A stretch of 64,000 nt of DNA from Tridacna crocea (lineage: Eukaryota > Mollusca > Bivalvia > Cardiida > Cardiidae): contig OX031065.1 of NCBI GenBank assembly GCA_943736015.1, positions 52,678,992 through 52,742,991 of the forward strand, written 5' to 3'. The notes beneath the pieces are model-generated. The model searched no databases. It was not told the DNA's origin and saw nothing but the letters and a program-made list of their open reading frames with translations. The position numbers were made by a program, and so were the translations under genes. Below are positions 44,810 through 56,049 of this stretch, piece by piece. Every line of letters begins with the position of its first letter. The first letter of the stretch is position 1.

Positions 44810-44989
44810 ACTGCACAGACTGGGCTGGCTGATCCAAGACAACACTTTACACAGATGTCTGAATGCCCCTTTTCGTGTGGCGCATGTCATGTTTAATTTA
44901 TTGTAATTAACAGTTTTGCTTTGCCTGTAGGCTAGAATGACTTACATGTAGCAGCCGCAGTTGTCTTAATCAAATACAAGCAATTTTGT

Positions 44990-45095
44990 GTTTTAGGAAT
45001 CCCTCAGGAAGAAGGCTTGATAATGTCATGGGAAAAGAACAAAATGCTGGTAAGGAGCATTTTGTTAATTTCCACAATGTTTGCAATCCTTGCAA
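44990..45095 (+). mobile_element. TTAA hairpin MITE, decayed core
   Basis: AAAATGCTGGTAAGGAGCAT between CATGGGAAAAG and CCACAATG. Ends lost. Confidence 0.55.
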
Positions 45096-45194
45096 ATACA
45101 GAACAGAACAGAACAGAACATATATTTTATTGGACAAGTACAAGTGTACATAGTCAAATATTACATGATTTATATAACAAAGCATTTGTCAAGG

Positions 45195-45195
<1 letters not shown>

Positions 45196-45250
<55 letters not shown>

Positions 45251-45264
45251 GTGACAATTTCTCT

Positions 45265-45309
<45 letters not shown>
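45196..45309. repeat. (CT)n microsatellite, two blocks
   Basis: CT runs at 45196-45248 and about 45270-45309 with CACGTGACAATTTCTCTACT between. Confidence 0.97.
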
Positions 45310-45312
<3 letters not shown>

Positions 45313-45406
45313 GGTGAGGAAAGGATTGACTAGAAGCTGTTAAAGGTTTGGAAAGTGTTTTGCTTAATTGGCTTATGACAAAGCCTACAGTAGCTAAATG
45401 CATTGA

Positions 45407-45412
45407 AATAAA
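45407..45412 (+). promoter_or_regulatory. TMEM143: Possible distal poly(A) signal
   Basis: AATAAA about 1.06 kb after the TMEM143 stop. A nearer signal was not found, so the 3' end is uncertain. Confidence 0.25.
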
Positions 45413-46125
45413 ATCATAATTAATGTTGTCAGCAAGCATTATTATTTCAATATGTGAACATGTTTAGGCAATAATTACTAGCTACTTGGGTTTAATCCTC
45501 ACTCAAAGCCCTGAGTTTCTCAGGCTTCCACCAGCGTACACTTGAATTTTGCTGTGATAAGAATGAAATTCTATTGAAATTATGTTGAAATCAGCTGAAA
45601 TTTTTATGGTATTTGTCGAAGACAATACCACTATGAGTTCAATATTGAATTTTGAAAACCATGTATCGCATTCTGTGCAAAGCCAAAGAAAATCAACCCA
45701 ATTAACCTCAATTTTTATCAGGCAAATGAGGTTTTTGGTAACTCTGGGACATATAATTGGAAATGGCATGTTAAATACAATGATTGAGGCCATCAGTCTT
45801 GGAAATGACAAATTTTGATTGAAAATAGCTTCACTTGCCTATAGCCTTCTGTTTGGGCAATGATACACAATTTGTCTACCGATTGCTTGGTCCAGGGCTT
45901 TTTCTTTCGAAAACCAGTTCGTCCCATGGCTTGTTCATCCCATTATTGCCTGCTACTGCATTTGATATGGTGTGAATATTTTAATAGATTGAAATAATTG
46001 ATTGTAATGTTGGGAATTAAATGTTAAAGGACAAAGGTATTTCAAACTTATAGTTTTAAGTACAAATTAGATTTTATTTGAGATATTCACATGGTTTCTC
46101 TTTATATTCATCATGCATCCTTCTG
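45413..46125. other. Unassigned
   Basis: Opposed open frames of 78 and 102 codons at 45503-45818 show no family signal or splice context. Nothing else seen. Confidence 0.35.
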
Positions 46126-46354
46126 TTAACCCATTACCACACAATCCCTACTTTTGACGCCCCTGAGAAAGACGCCTTTAGAAAACATTGTGGGAAAAGG
46201 AGAAAATGCTGGTAACCAGCATTTTCTCCTTTTCCCACAATGTTTTCTACCCTTCACAAAACAAGTTTAAAATTTTCAGTCACTCTTAATTTGTCGTCTG
46301 CAAATGCTTTCAATTTGGACCAGTCTAAAATATTGACGTTTGGTAATGGGTTAA
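46126..46354 (+). mobile_element. TTAA hairpin MITE, type I (CCCATTACC), intact
   Basis: 229 bp, perfect palindrome. Confidence 0.94.
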
Positions 46355-46767
46355 GGGATGATACTCCTGACTCCCAATGATTAAAGGTAGACCATCAATA
46401 TAATCCTAACATTGTAATGAGTACTCTTCCTTTCAACCGAAATTAAAAAGTATTCATTTGCTCAGTAGGTTGACAGCCAATACTTGAATACTATTTCTTT
46501 CAAATTATTAATTTCACACAAAGGTTTCCTTGAGAAATACCATTTCAGCGGTCTCAATGCTTTGATTAGATAAACTTTGACATTTTATATCTCATTATTG
46601 AAGATATTTATGTCAACCTTGAACTAGTTATTTACCACAATCAATCTTTTTCTAATAGCAACTGCAGCCATCTGTTGGCATTCTCATGCTCTGCTCTTGT
46701 TCAGTTATAGTTTGCAAATACCTCTAATATGAATGAGGATAGAATTATGTCATCTGAAAAAAAAAAC
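46355..46767. other. Unassigned
   Basis: AT-rich. No ORF or repeat I can name. Confidence 0.35.
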
Positions 46768-47014
46768 TTAACTCTTTACCAAGGGACATAAAGTTAAACT
46801 GGTTCAGGTTGAAAATATTTGCAGATTAGATATAAAATAAGTCAGAGAAATAAAAAGTAGCTCAACTGCTGGAATATGTTTTGGCCAAGGTAGAAAACAT
46901 GATCGGAAAAGGAGAAAATGTTGTCTACCAGCATTTTCTCCTTTCTCACAATGTTTTCAAAAGCCTTTGTCCGTAAGGGTTGTTACAACTCAATATTTTT
47001 TGCTAAAAGGTCAA
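46768..47014 (-). mobile_element. TTAA hairpin MITE, diverged
   Basis: Left arm CATGATCGGAAAAGG. 247 bp because of a small insertion in the left flank. Right boundary TCAA. Confidence 0.75.
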
Positions 47015-47237
47015 TCATGTTTTATGCATAAATTAAAGTGAAATTTGTGAACATATTTATAGTGCTACATGTGTATATTTGTTCTATGCTTAAAAAAGTA
47101 TGCAATGTACTAGACTACATGTACTAGTATTGTATTATGCATTGTAATGTTAATTATAGTCACGGGATTATTGTGAATAAAGTCTTTATTCTGCTTGTGA
47201 TTTTCTTTTGTGTTTATCCTAGGTCTTTTATAGACAA

Positions 47238-47466
47238 TTAACCCATTACCAAACGCCAATATTTTAGACTGGTCCAAATTGAAAGCATTTGCAGACGACA
47301 AAATAAAATTGACGGAAAATTTGAAATTTGTTTAGTGAAGGGTAGAAAACATTTTGGGAAAAGGAGAAAATGCTGGTTACCAGCATTTTCTCCTTTTCCC
47401 ACAATGTTTTCTAAAGGTTTCTTTCTCAGGGGCATCAAAAGTAGGGATTGTGTGGTAATGGGTTAA
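47238..47466 (-). mobile_element. TTAA hairpin MITE, type I (CCCATTACC), intact
   Basis: 229 bp, nearly the reverse complement of 46126-46354. Confidence 0.94.
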
Positions 47467-47538
47467 CTGTATTAGTGTAAAGAAATGTAGAGCAGATGAC
47501 CACAAAAACATCCTTGTTGAACATTGATAATCAATTAT

Positions 47539-47796
47539 GTGACCTGTCACGCTAAAAGGTCCTTCTGGGAACTGGGAAAAGTGTCAACCTTGGTCAGACA
47601 GCGTGAATTGCGCAGGCTGACCAGGGTTGACACTCTTCTCTTTTATGATATTTTCTGTATGAAAAGAGATCATTATTCCTTACTATACAATCATTTTTGA
47701 ACTATCAACTTATATTGACCTGCACTATCTTTGATCTATTTTCATGTAATTGATGCACCAAATTCCCAGATTGTCTCTTTTCGTGTGACGGGTCAC
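47539..47796. mobile_element. TIR element (GTGACC(T/C)GTCAC)
   Basis: 258 bp. The ends GTGACCTGTCACGCTAAAAG and GTGACCCGTCACACGAAAAG (complement) pair. Flanks are AT-rich (TTAT / ATAT), so the target duplication is unclear. Confidence 0.75.
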
Positions 47797-47983
47797 ATAT
47801 AAGTTTCTGTTTGGCACTGAGTATATCAGATATTGGACTTCCCATTCTTTGCAGTCTGCTCTCGATCCATGTGGTGTCAAAAGCTGGTAAAAATGCCAAA
47901 TCTGTAGTCAGTCATATGTCAAGATTTACATATACAACCATTAACAGTAAACACTACCAGACAACCATCCTCGGAACCCAGGT

Positions 47984-48211
47984 TTAACCCATTACTAAAC
48001 AATCCCTATTTAGGGCAATCCCGGGAAAGAAGCCTTTAGAAAACATTGTGGGAAAAGGAGAAAATGCTGGTAACCAGCATTTTCTCCTTTGCCCACAATG
48101 TTTTCTACACTTCAAAAACAAATTTCAAATTTTCAGTCACCTTAATTTTGTCGTCTGCAAATGCTTTCGATTTGGACCAGTCCAAAATTTTGTCGTTTGG
48201 CAAAGAGTTAA
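47984..48211 (+). mobile_element. TTAA hairpin MITE (CCCATTACT)
   Basis: 228 bp. TTAA at both ends. Confidence 0.9.
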
Positions 48212-48267
48212 GCATTACATTACTCTAAACTTGCTCAATGAGGATGCTATACGACAGAGCTTTGGAA

Positions 48268-48455
48268 AGCATTGTTGAAAGCATTTACAGACAACAAATT
48301 AAGTGTGGCTTAAATGGAGGGACCTCTCTTTAAATGAATATAAAACGATCAGGGAAAGAAGAACATTCAGGAAACAAGCTTTTTCCTACAATATTTTCAA
48401 AAGTTTAATTATAGAAGTTCTTGAAACAGGGTCAAATCAATAAGTAAAGGATTAA
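48268..48455 (-). mobile_element. TTAA hairpin MITE, palindrome lost
   Basis: Flanks recognisable. The core is reduced to GAACATTCAGGAAACAAGC. Shares TTAA with the next copy. Confidence 0.6.
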
Positions 48456-48680
48456 CCCTTTACCACACAGTCGCAATTTATAACGACCATGAGAAAGAGG
48501 CCTTTTGAAAACATTGTGGGAAAAAGAGAAAATGCTGGTAACCAGCATTTTCTTCTTTTCCCACAAAGTTTTCTACTTATCAAAGGCCAATTTCCATAAT
48601 TCAAGCCATCTTTAATTTGTCGTCTGCAAATGCTTTCAATATGGACAAATCTAAAATTTTGTAGTTTGGTAAAGAGTTAA
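48452..48680 (+). mobile_element. TTAA hairpin MITE, type I, intact
   Basis: 229 bp. Confidence 0.92.
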
Positions 48681-49297
48681 GCGTTAGAGGGACACACTAA
48701 CAGACTTTTTGGGTATAGAACGAAATTTCTCCTGAGAGCAATACTGATACCCGTACCACCTGTTTGGCTTCACTTGCCAAAGGCTAGCAAGATTAGGTCA
48801 TGATGGTGTGTCTATCTTGTGTCTGTCCACCCTAGGTTGCATACGAGTGGTATTTCAAACATCTCCTGGATATTCCATTTTGATGAAATTTCTCGGAGAT
48901 GATTTTTGCGCAAAGTAAGAATCGGTGCAATTCCAGAATTGTCCTGTGCAACGTTGGGGTTCCTACTTTTTCCGCCGATTCCGGAATTGTACCGGGCAAT
49001 TCTACAATTGCGCAAGGGATGCCAGTAAATCATATTACAGAATGATAAGGTCTCTGTGCAAAGTGAATTAGGTTTGGACAAAGTAAGAATTTAAAGGGTA
49101 GTGCAAAGTGAGAATAATCGGAAAAAATAAGAATAACCAAAAGGATTCTTGGCAAAAAAATGTAAAGAAAAGAAAAAAAATAAATAAAATGTATGGACTG
49201 TCTTGCAAATGAAGATAAATTCAATTTTCCATTCCCTCATGAAGCAACTGAGCGCAAGCGACGACGAAGGTGTAGATCAATGCCTTCATGCTAAGAT
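48681..49297. other. Unassigned
   Basis: Repeated CCGGAATTGT / CCAGAATTGT and GCAAAGT(A/G)AGAAT motifs at 48910-49120 suggest an old short repeat. No gene. Confidence 0.35.
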
Positions 49298-49378
49298 ATG
49301 GAAACATTGTGAAAGAAAATAGAAAATACTGGTATCCAGCAATTTATCCTTTCCCCACAATGTTTTTTACTCCCGTCG
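49298..49378 (+). mobile_element. TTAA hairpin MITE, core fragment
   Basis: GGAAACATTGTG to CCCACAATGTTTTTTAC only. Cut at the next copy. Confidence 0.65.
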
Positions 49379-49608
49379 TTGAATCCATTACCACACAACC
49401 CCTACTTTTGACACCCCTGAGAAAGAAGGCTTTCTAAAACATTGTAGGAAATGGAGAAAATGCTGGTAACCAGCATTTTCTCCTTTTCCCACAATGTTTT
49501 CTACCCTTAACAAAACAAATTTCAAATTTTCAGTCACTTTTATTTTGTCGTCTGCAAATGCTTTCGATTTGGACTTGTCTAAAATGTTGTCATTTGGTAA
49601 TGAGTTAA
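49379..49608 (+). mobile_element. TTAA hairpin MITE, type I (CCATTACC)
   Basis: 230 bp. Left boundary mutated to TTGA. Confidence 0.91.
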
Positions 49609-49619
49609 CAAATGATTAT

Positions 49620-49678
49620 CTAATTTTGTCTGCAAATGCTTTTATTTGGACCAGTCAATAGTGTGTTTATGCGGTTAA
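49620..49678 (+). mobile_element. TTAA hairpin MITE, right-end fragment
   Basis: GTCTGCAAATGCTTTTATTT, GGACCAGTC and a decayed TTAA end. Confidence 0.65.
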
Positions 49679-49743
49679 CATTAAAACTACAAAATATTGC
49701 AGAATCAAAGTCTTTATCACCCTGAGAATATCTCTCAGTATCA

Positions 49744-49800
49744 GTCAATGTAGATCCAAAATCAGACTGCACTTAATCTTGTGCAATCTGATCTTGATCT
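49744..49800. repeat. Second hairpin family (ATCAGACTGCA)
   Basis: TGTAGATCCAAAATCAGACT pairs with ATCTGATCTTGATCTACA. Confidence 0.78.
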
Positions 49801-50091
49801 ACATTCTCTGCAAAACCAAACTTTTCATTCAATTTGTTTAACATTTTGATACGAGAATTGTATTGCAATTGTAATGATAAAAAGTAAAACACGTGCTTTC
49901 TAATTTAGTATATTTATGATGTCCTGCAGACCGCAATTCAAAAACGCGGGGAGGATATTTTTCATATGCACCTACTAGTACTAAGGGTTAAAAATTATGT
50001 ATAAGATTCTATGATACATTCAGAGGTATTTTTTTCTCTACTAGCCCATATATCTTTTTCAGTCGCAGCCTACGTGTTTCACTCTTTTGCG

Positions 50092-50327
50092 TTAACCCTT
50101 TACAAAACGACAAAATTTTAGACTAGTCCAAATCGAAAGTATATCTACTTGCAGACAACAAAATATACATAATTCAGATATTGAAATTTGTTTCCAGCAG
50201 GGCAGAAAACATTGTGGGAAAAAGAGAAAAATGCTGGTTACCATCATATTCTCCTTTTTCCGCAATGTTTTCAAAAGGCTTGTATCTCATGGTCGTAAAA
50301 ACTAGGGATTGTTTGGTAAAGGGTTAA
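50092..50327 (-). mobile_element. TTAA hairpin MITE, type I
   Basis: Slightly long (236 bp) through small insertions in flank and arm. Confidence 0.88.
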
Positions 50328-51284
50328 ATAGAGCAAAAAGTACTTTGAGAGCGAAAAGTACGCGTACGCAAATTAGTTGTCCGGTATTTGGAGCACAGAC
50401 ACACACCCTCAAAACGAACCAATCAGAACAGAGGTTACATAAGGTTGAGGTCAAGGATTGTTGTCAAATTAACTTGTTTCATCATAGCAGTCGACAAAAA
50501 TACGGCTAATACCGCAAACCATATCTAGTAATCTGCAAGAACAATCTCAAATTCACATACTGTTACGATATTTCCCGTAGAAATTAATTTGGAAAATATT
50601 ATTAAAAATCTTTAAACGCTGATATCATTTATCCTAATTAGAGGAAGGGAGAACTGACCATAAGTGTAAAATCGGAAAGTCAAGAACTGAAACGTAAGTG
50701 GATAACTTTTTGTTTCTGATGTATGAAAAAAAATAATTTCATCCCGATGACATGATGTAGCAGTGCAACTTAGACTGCTTTAACTTTAAAATCATTTCTA
50801 ATGATATTTTTGTGAAATTTAACTCTTATTTTGTGCAGCTTGTATTGTAATCAAAGGCGGGACTGGTCGTTATGCAGGTTTGTCGGTCAGTTATTGGTCA
50901 ACGTGATCGATGCCGAATTTTTCGAGTAGTATTTCGCAAAAACGCCTCGTTAGACTGATAGTTTGATCAAAACATAATACACTGTAGATCTATCTAATAT
51001 TAAGGCACACGTTTTTGCTCTCTGGTCTTCATCTACAGTAACATTGTGATAATCATGTCAATGGTAAGGTGCCCAGAGGGTTAAGACAAGAGGTCCTGGC
51101 ATACAGCCATGTAATTTTCCACTCAAGGAATTCTCATTACCTGTGAAACAGATTTGCAGCAAACAAATTAACTCTCAACCAGAAAATATTTTTTTTTATT
51201 TTTTGATGTAGTATATTTTTAGCTTCGGCAGGAACAAATATTATATCAGAGTTTGCTCAGAGTGTGGGATTTGCTTAATTAATT
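50328..51284. other. Unassigned, possible 5' UTR exon
   Basis: Non-repetitive with some CpG. A strong donor AAAC|GTAAGT at 50693/50694 could end an untranslated first exon of the downstream tyrosine aminotransferase gene, whose ATG exon has an acceptor at 59936. This is speculative. Confidence 0.25.
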
Positions 51285-51360
51285 TAGTAGAATGTTGTAG
51301 GGAAAAATAGAAAAACTTATGTTAGCAGCGTTTTTTCCTTTTTTTCAACAAAATCATCAA
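51285..51360. mobile_element. TTAA hairpin MITE, decayed core
   Basis: GTTGTAGGGAAAAATAG ... GCAGCGTTTTTTCC retains the arm pattern only. Confidence 0.35.
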
Positions 51361-51400
51361 AAATGTCACCTATCACTGTAAGGGTCCCTGCACATTTTGT

Positions 51401-51619
51401 TCAACCCTTTAACAAACAAATTGGGTTTTTATTACTCTGAATAGAAGGCAAAGGAGAAAATGCTGGTACCCAGCATTTTTTCCCTTTTCCCCGCAATGTT
51501 TTCTAACGTGCTGGAAACAATTTTATTTTTTGAGAACTTAATGTTTATTTTGTCGTCTGCACAAAGTTGTTCTTTCAATTTGGACCAGACTAAAATTTTG
51601 TCGCTCGGTAAAAAGTCAA
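51401..51619 (+). mobile_element. TTAA hairpin MITE, left arm shortened
   Basis: ACATTGTGGGA deleted before AAGGAGAAAATG. Boundaries TCAA and TCAA. Confidence 0.8.
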
Positions 51620-52045
51620 CCCTTTACCAAAGTTCATTTTTGGCAACTCCAAATTGAAGGCATTAACCCTTTACCCCTTTATTTATTTCTATGGTATCTC
51701 TAATTGACCCTAAATAACAGGAAGGATGAAGCTGTTTCTTATGTTTATATGACACCTTTTGATAGCATAGAAAACATTTTGACAAAAGGTGAAATTGCTT
51801 GTGACGAGCAATTTCACCTTTTGCCACAATGTTTTCCAAAGGCTCCTACAAGCTATGGGTAGAAATGAGTATCTGTGGAGAAAAGGGTTAATTTGCATGT
51901 GATAAGAAATAATTGTAACCGAAAAATTGAATTTAGTTTTTAGAAGAGTGGAAAGTATGGTGAGAATTGGAGAAATTGCTGGTTACCAGCACTTTCTCTT
52001 TTTCTTGCAGTATTTATAAAGGAATTCTTCCTGAGAGCCGTGATA
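51616..52045 (-). mobile_element. TTAA hairpin MITE split by a type III copy
   Basis: Host pieces 51616-51666 and 51892-52045 read through at GGCATTAATTTGCA. The right end is cut by the HINE-like element. Confidence 0.78.
51663..51891 (-). mobile_element. TTAA hairpin MITE, type III, nested
   Basis: 229 bp with TTAA at both ends, inside the host copy. Confidence 0.93.
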
Positions 52046-53667
52046 ATTATACCCCCCAAAACTCTGTTTGGGGGGTATATAGGAGTCAGCTTGTCGGTCG
52101 GTCAGTCTGTAGCTTTTTGTCCACTCTTTTTCTCATAAACTACTGGACGAATTTTATTCAAACTTCACAGGTAAACTCAGTATCAAGCAGAGATGTGCAT
52201 ATGAAATGTTGGTTATGGTTCATTGATTTTTCACTGAGTTATGGCCCTTTCATGAAATTTCTTGTCCGCTCTTTTTCTCATCAACTATTGGACAGATTTG
52301 GTTCAAACTACACAAATAGACCCAGTATAAAGCAGAGATGTTCATATCCTATTTTGGTTATGGTTTATTTAGGTTTCATGGAGTTATGGCCCTTTGATGA
52401 TTCCGGACAAATTTCTTTTTCATACTTGAATTTTGTCCGGAGCATATCTCCAAAACTATACTAGCTAGGGTTATGAAATTTCATGGGTGGATAGATCTCA
52501 TCGAGGGGGAGTGCAGTGCACAGGAATCAGAACACTTGCTAGCTTAATTTTTGAGTTATTGCCCTTTGTTATTTTTTTATACTTGAATTTTGTCCGGAGC
52601 GTATCTTCAAGACTATACTAGCTAGGGTTATGAAATTTCATGGCTGGATAGATCTCACCAAGGGGAAGTGCAGTGCAGAGGAATTATAACTTTTGCTTGC
52701 TTGATTTTTGAGTTATTGCCCTTTGTCGTTTTTAATACTTGAATTTGGTCCGGAGCGTATCTCCAAAACTATACTAGCTAGGGTTATGAAATTTCACGGC
52801 TGGATAGATTTTTCCAAGGGGAAGTGCAGTGCACAGGAATCATAACTCCTACTTGCTTAATTTTTGAGTTATTTCCCTTTGTCATTTTTAAAACTTGAAT
52901 TTGGTCTGGTGAATATCTCCAAAACTATACTAGCTAGGGTAATGAAATTTCATGGGTGGATAGATCTCATCAAGGGGGAGTGCAGTGCATAGGAATCATT
53001 ACTCCTCCTCCCTTAATTTTTGAGTTATTGCCCTTTGTTGTTTTTCATACTTGAATTTTGTCCGGAGCGTATCTCCAAAACTATACTAGCTAGGGTTATG
53101 AAATTTCATGGGTGGATAGATCACATCAAGGGGGAGTGCAGTGCATAGGAATCATAACTCCTGCTCCCTTAATTTTTGAGTTATTGCCCTTTGTTGTTTT
53201 TCATACTTGAATTTTGTCTGGAGCGTATCTCCAAAACTATACTAGCTAGGGTTATGAAATTTCATGGATGGATAGATCTCATCAAGGGGGAGTGCAGTGC
53301 ACAGGAATCATAACTCTTGCTTGCCTAATTTTTGAGTTATTGCCCTTTGTCGTTTTTCATACTTGAATTTGGTCCGGTGCATGCCCCAGCTTAACCCATT
53401 ACCACACAATCCCTACTTTTGACGCCCCTGAGAAAGAAGCCTTTTGAAAACCCTGTGGGAAAAGGAGAAAATGCTGGTAACCAGCATTTTCTCCTTTTCC
53501 CACAGTGTTTTCTACCCTTCCCAGAACAAATTTCAATTTTTCAGTCACATTTATGTTGTCGTCTGCAAATGCTTTCAATTTGGACCAGTCTAAATTTTGC
53601 TTGTGTGGTAATGGGTTAACAACTTGGGGTAAGAGGGGCGTATCTTGCGACAATTTGCCGCTCATGT
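52046..53667 (-). mobile_element. HINE-like element with 155-bp tandem array
   Basis: Left edge TATACCCCCCAAAACTCTG then TTTGGGGGGTATATA, a strong hairpin, followed by GTCGGTCGGTCAGTCTG. About seven units of about 155 bp follow, with GAATTTTGTCCGGAGC near 52430, 52590, 52745, 53055 and 53210. The right edge GCGACAATTTGCCGCTC is the reverse complement of the start of the 22680 element. The array is homologous and inverted relative to that one, but the hairpin ends differ. A MITE sits at 53391-53619. Confidence 0.8.
53391..53619 (+). mobile_element. TTAA hairpin MITE (CCCATTACC) inside HINE-like element
   Basis: 229 bp. The unfilled site exists in the sister element at 22724-22750: CCCCAAGTTGTAAAGGTGGG there, CCCAGC|TTAA...TTAA|CAACTTGGGG here. 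Confidence 0.95.
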
Positions 53668-54117
53668 TCAACTCTTACTTTTGTACTCAACCATTCTGCA
53701 TTCTGTGACAAAGACCTGTTTGGTGGCAAGGAGCTGGTGGGCGGTATGATCACGTTGAGTGATAGCTCTAGTTCTTCATAACATTTTCACAGTAAACGGT
53801 ATTATCAAAAGTTAGTTGAATGTACCTGTTGCCATAAAGATGGAAAAAATGAGAAAAGGTTAAACAAAGGAAATTTTGAAACTGACATATTAGACAAAAT
53901 TAAAGATATCATTTTCTAATGTTAGACTTTATAAGAAAACATAATGGCAGTAAAAACTCCTTTTTTCTACCAAGTTCACCTTTTGCTTGAATAATAGTGA
54001 AAGTAACTGTCTTTCAAATTTTGAAGGATTCCTCTTTCAACAACCAAATGAAATGAATGTCTGTAAGATTTTATCATGTCAACCACAGATTCTTGCATTT
54101 GAGAAAAGGAATATTAA
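53668..54117. other. Unassigned
   Basis: No gene or named repeat. Confidence 0.35.
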
Positions 54118-54171
54118 CATTTGAAAATCTTTCCAATTTGGACAAAATTAAGATTGGTTGTCTGGTAAAAC
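54118..54171 (+). mobile_element. TTAA hairpin MITE, right-end fragment
   Basis: CCAATTTGGACAAAATTAAG ... TTGTCTGGTAAAA. Confidence 0.55.
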
Positions 54172-54362
54172 TTAACTCTTTACGAAACAATCCCAGGTTG
54201 TTACGACCCAGAGGAAGAAGCCTTATGAAAACATTTTGGGAAAAGGAGAAAATGCCTTTTCCCACAATGATTTCTAAAATTCATTTCGTCACATATATTT
54301 TGTCATCTTCAGATGGTCTCAATTTGCTTATGTCAAAACTTTTGTTGTTTGGTAAAGAGTAA
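54172..54362 (+). mobile_element. TTAA hairpin MITE, hairpin tip deleted
   Basis: GGGAAAAGGAGAAAATGC joins directly to CTTTTCCCACAATG, a loss of about 25 bp around the centre. Confidence 0.85.
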
Positions 54363-54577
54363 ACCCATTACCACACAATGACCCTGAGAAAGAAATTATC
54401 TTTTTGAAAACATTGTGGGAAAAGAAGAAAATGCTGGTAACCAGCATTTTCTCCTTTTCCCACTATGTTTTCTTTTCTCTTTTATTACAAATTTCACATT
54501 CACAGTCACTTTTATTTTGTCTGAAAATGCTTTCAGTTTGAATGGGTCTAAAATTTTGTCGTGTTGTAAAAGAGTAA
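54359..54577 (+). mobile_element. TTAA hairpin MITE (CCCATTACC)
   Basis: Left flank shortened by about 15 bp. Palindrome present. Shares GTAA with the previous copy. Confidence 0.85.
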
Positions 54578-55107
54578 TTCATATTCACATCATTCTCCTG
54601 TTTATCAAACGTTTATCTTTCTATACTTTCATTACCTAATCAGTATTGAAGATCCTAAACTTTCTGTTGAAACAATTGATTAACATGAGCTTAACATGAT
54701 CACTCCGCATGTTTCTTGAGTGATGTAATGTTTTGTGTCTGTCCTTGGGCATTCTTCCATAGTTTCTAGTGACTTGTCACTGACTATTTCATTGGTTTGT
54801 CCAGAAAAGGGTGTGTCTGTGGCAGCCACTTAGAAAGATGTGCATTTCTTCTTTAAAAAACAGTCCCAGTTTTGTTTTTACCTGTGGGTGAAGACATTGT
54901 GCTAGTCTATTAGGTGAAATTCTGGTAAGCTCTTTTTTTCCTATTTCTATAAAAAGCTCACCTTTCAAAAATCTTTTCAGTACATTTGCATTTATTCTAA
55001 TATGTCATAAACTTGCAAACTTTCAAACTTTTCAGTATGTTTGAGTTTAAATGCAAGTCATTTGTTAAAGCCATTTAAGGATAAAACAGAAGTACCCAAG
55101 CTTTACT
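54578..55107. other. Unassigned
   Basis: No gene. Short inverted pair AGGTGAAATT / AAGCTCACCTTT at 54910-54965 only. Confidence 0.3.
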
Positions 55108-55336
55108 TTAACCCATTACCACACAATAACTGCTTTTGACGCCCCTGAGAAAGAAGCCTTTAGAAAACATTGTGGGAAAAGGAAAAAATGCTGGTAACCA
55201 GTATTTCCTTCTTTTCCCACAATGTTTTCTACCCTTTACAAAACAAATTTCAAATTTTCAGTCACTTTTATTTTGTTGTTTGCAAATGCTTTCGATTTGG
55301 ACAAGCCTAAAATATTGTCGTTTGGTAATGAGTTAA
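55108..55336 (+). mobile_element. TTAA hairpin MITE (CCCATTACC), intact
   Basis: 229 bp. A MITE right-end stub also lies at 55428-55454. Confidence 0.93.
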
Positions 55337-55657
55337 AAATTGTTTTTCGTTTTTCTAAACACATTGTAATAATGAAAAACATTTCGTTTTCGTCATAGGC
55401 TGTAATATTTCTTCTTAGAGTGACTTACTAGGGGATTGTACGGTAAAGAGTTGAGTCTTTCAGTATTCTCCACTAAACCTTTTGTTATGAGTCCTCATTA
55501 GAATATTTTCATCTGGACAATAGGGTGTTGAAGAGAAACGATAGATTTAGAATACTAGCATTCCCTCATATCTGGAGCTCTGTATCTGCTGAAAGAAAGA
55601 AGAGTCACGCACCTACTGGTTCTAAACTAAGAGTATTGCTGCGTGTGAAAAGGCTGT

Positions 55658-55884
55658 TCAACTCTTTATCAAACAACAAAATTTTGGACAAGTCCAAATT
55701 TAAAGCATTTGCAGACTACAAAAAAAAGTGAATAAAAAATGAAATTTGTTTTGGAGAGGGTAGAAAACATTGTGGGAAAAGGAAAAAATGCTGGTTACCA
55801 GCATTTTCTCCTTTTCCCACAGTTTTTTCTATAGACTTCTTTCTCAGGGTCGTCTAAAGTTGGGATTGTTTGGTACAGCGTTAA
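55658..55884 (-). mobile_element. TTAA hairpin MITE, type I
   Basis: Left boundary TCAA. Right arm ends CCCACAGTTTTTTC. Confidence 0.87.
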
Positions 55885-56049
55885 TGCATTGACCGAAAGT
55901 ATCAGCCTGTACAGTTCCTGAAGACTGACACGGGTCAAACAGTTTGTTATTACTGTATTTTCTGCATATCATTGACCCGTTCTACCTAGTAATCCAGTTG
56001 ATTGTTAGACAGAATAGCCAAGGACCACCAAGTATTTGATGACTTGTTT

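Noticed and set aside
51967..52464. 165-codon ORF
   Set aside because: It runs through MITE remains into the HINE-like tandem element and has no family signal.
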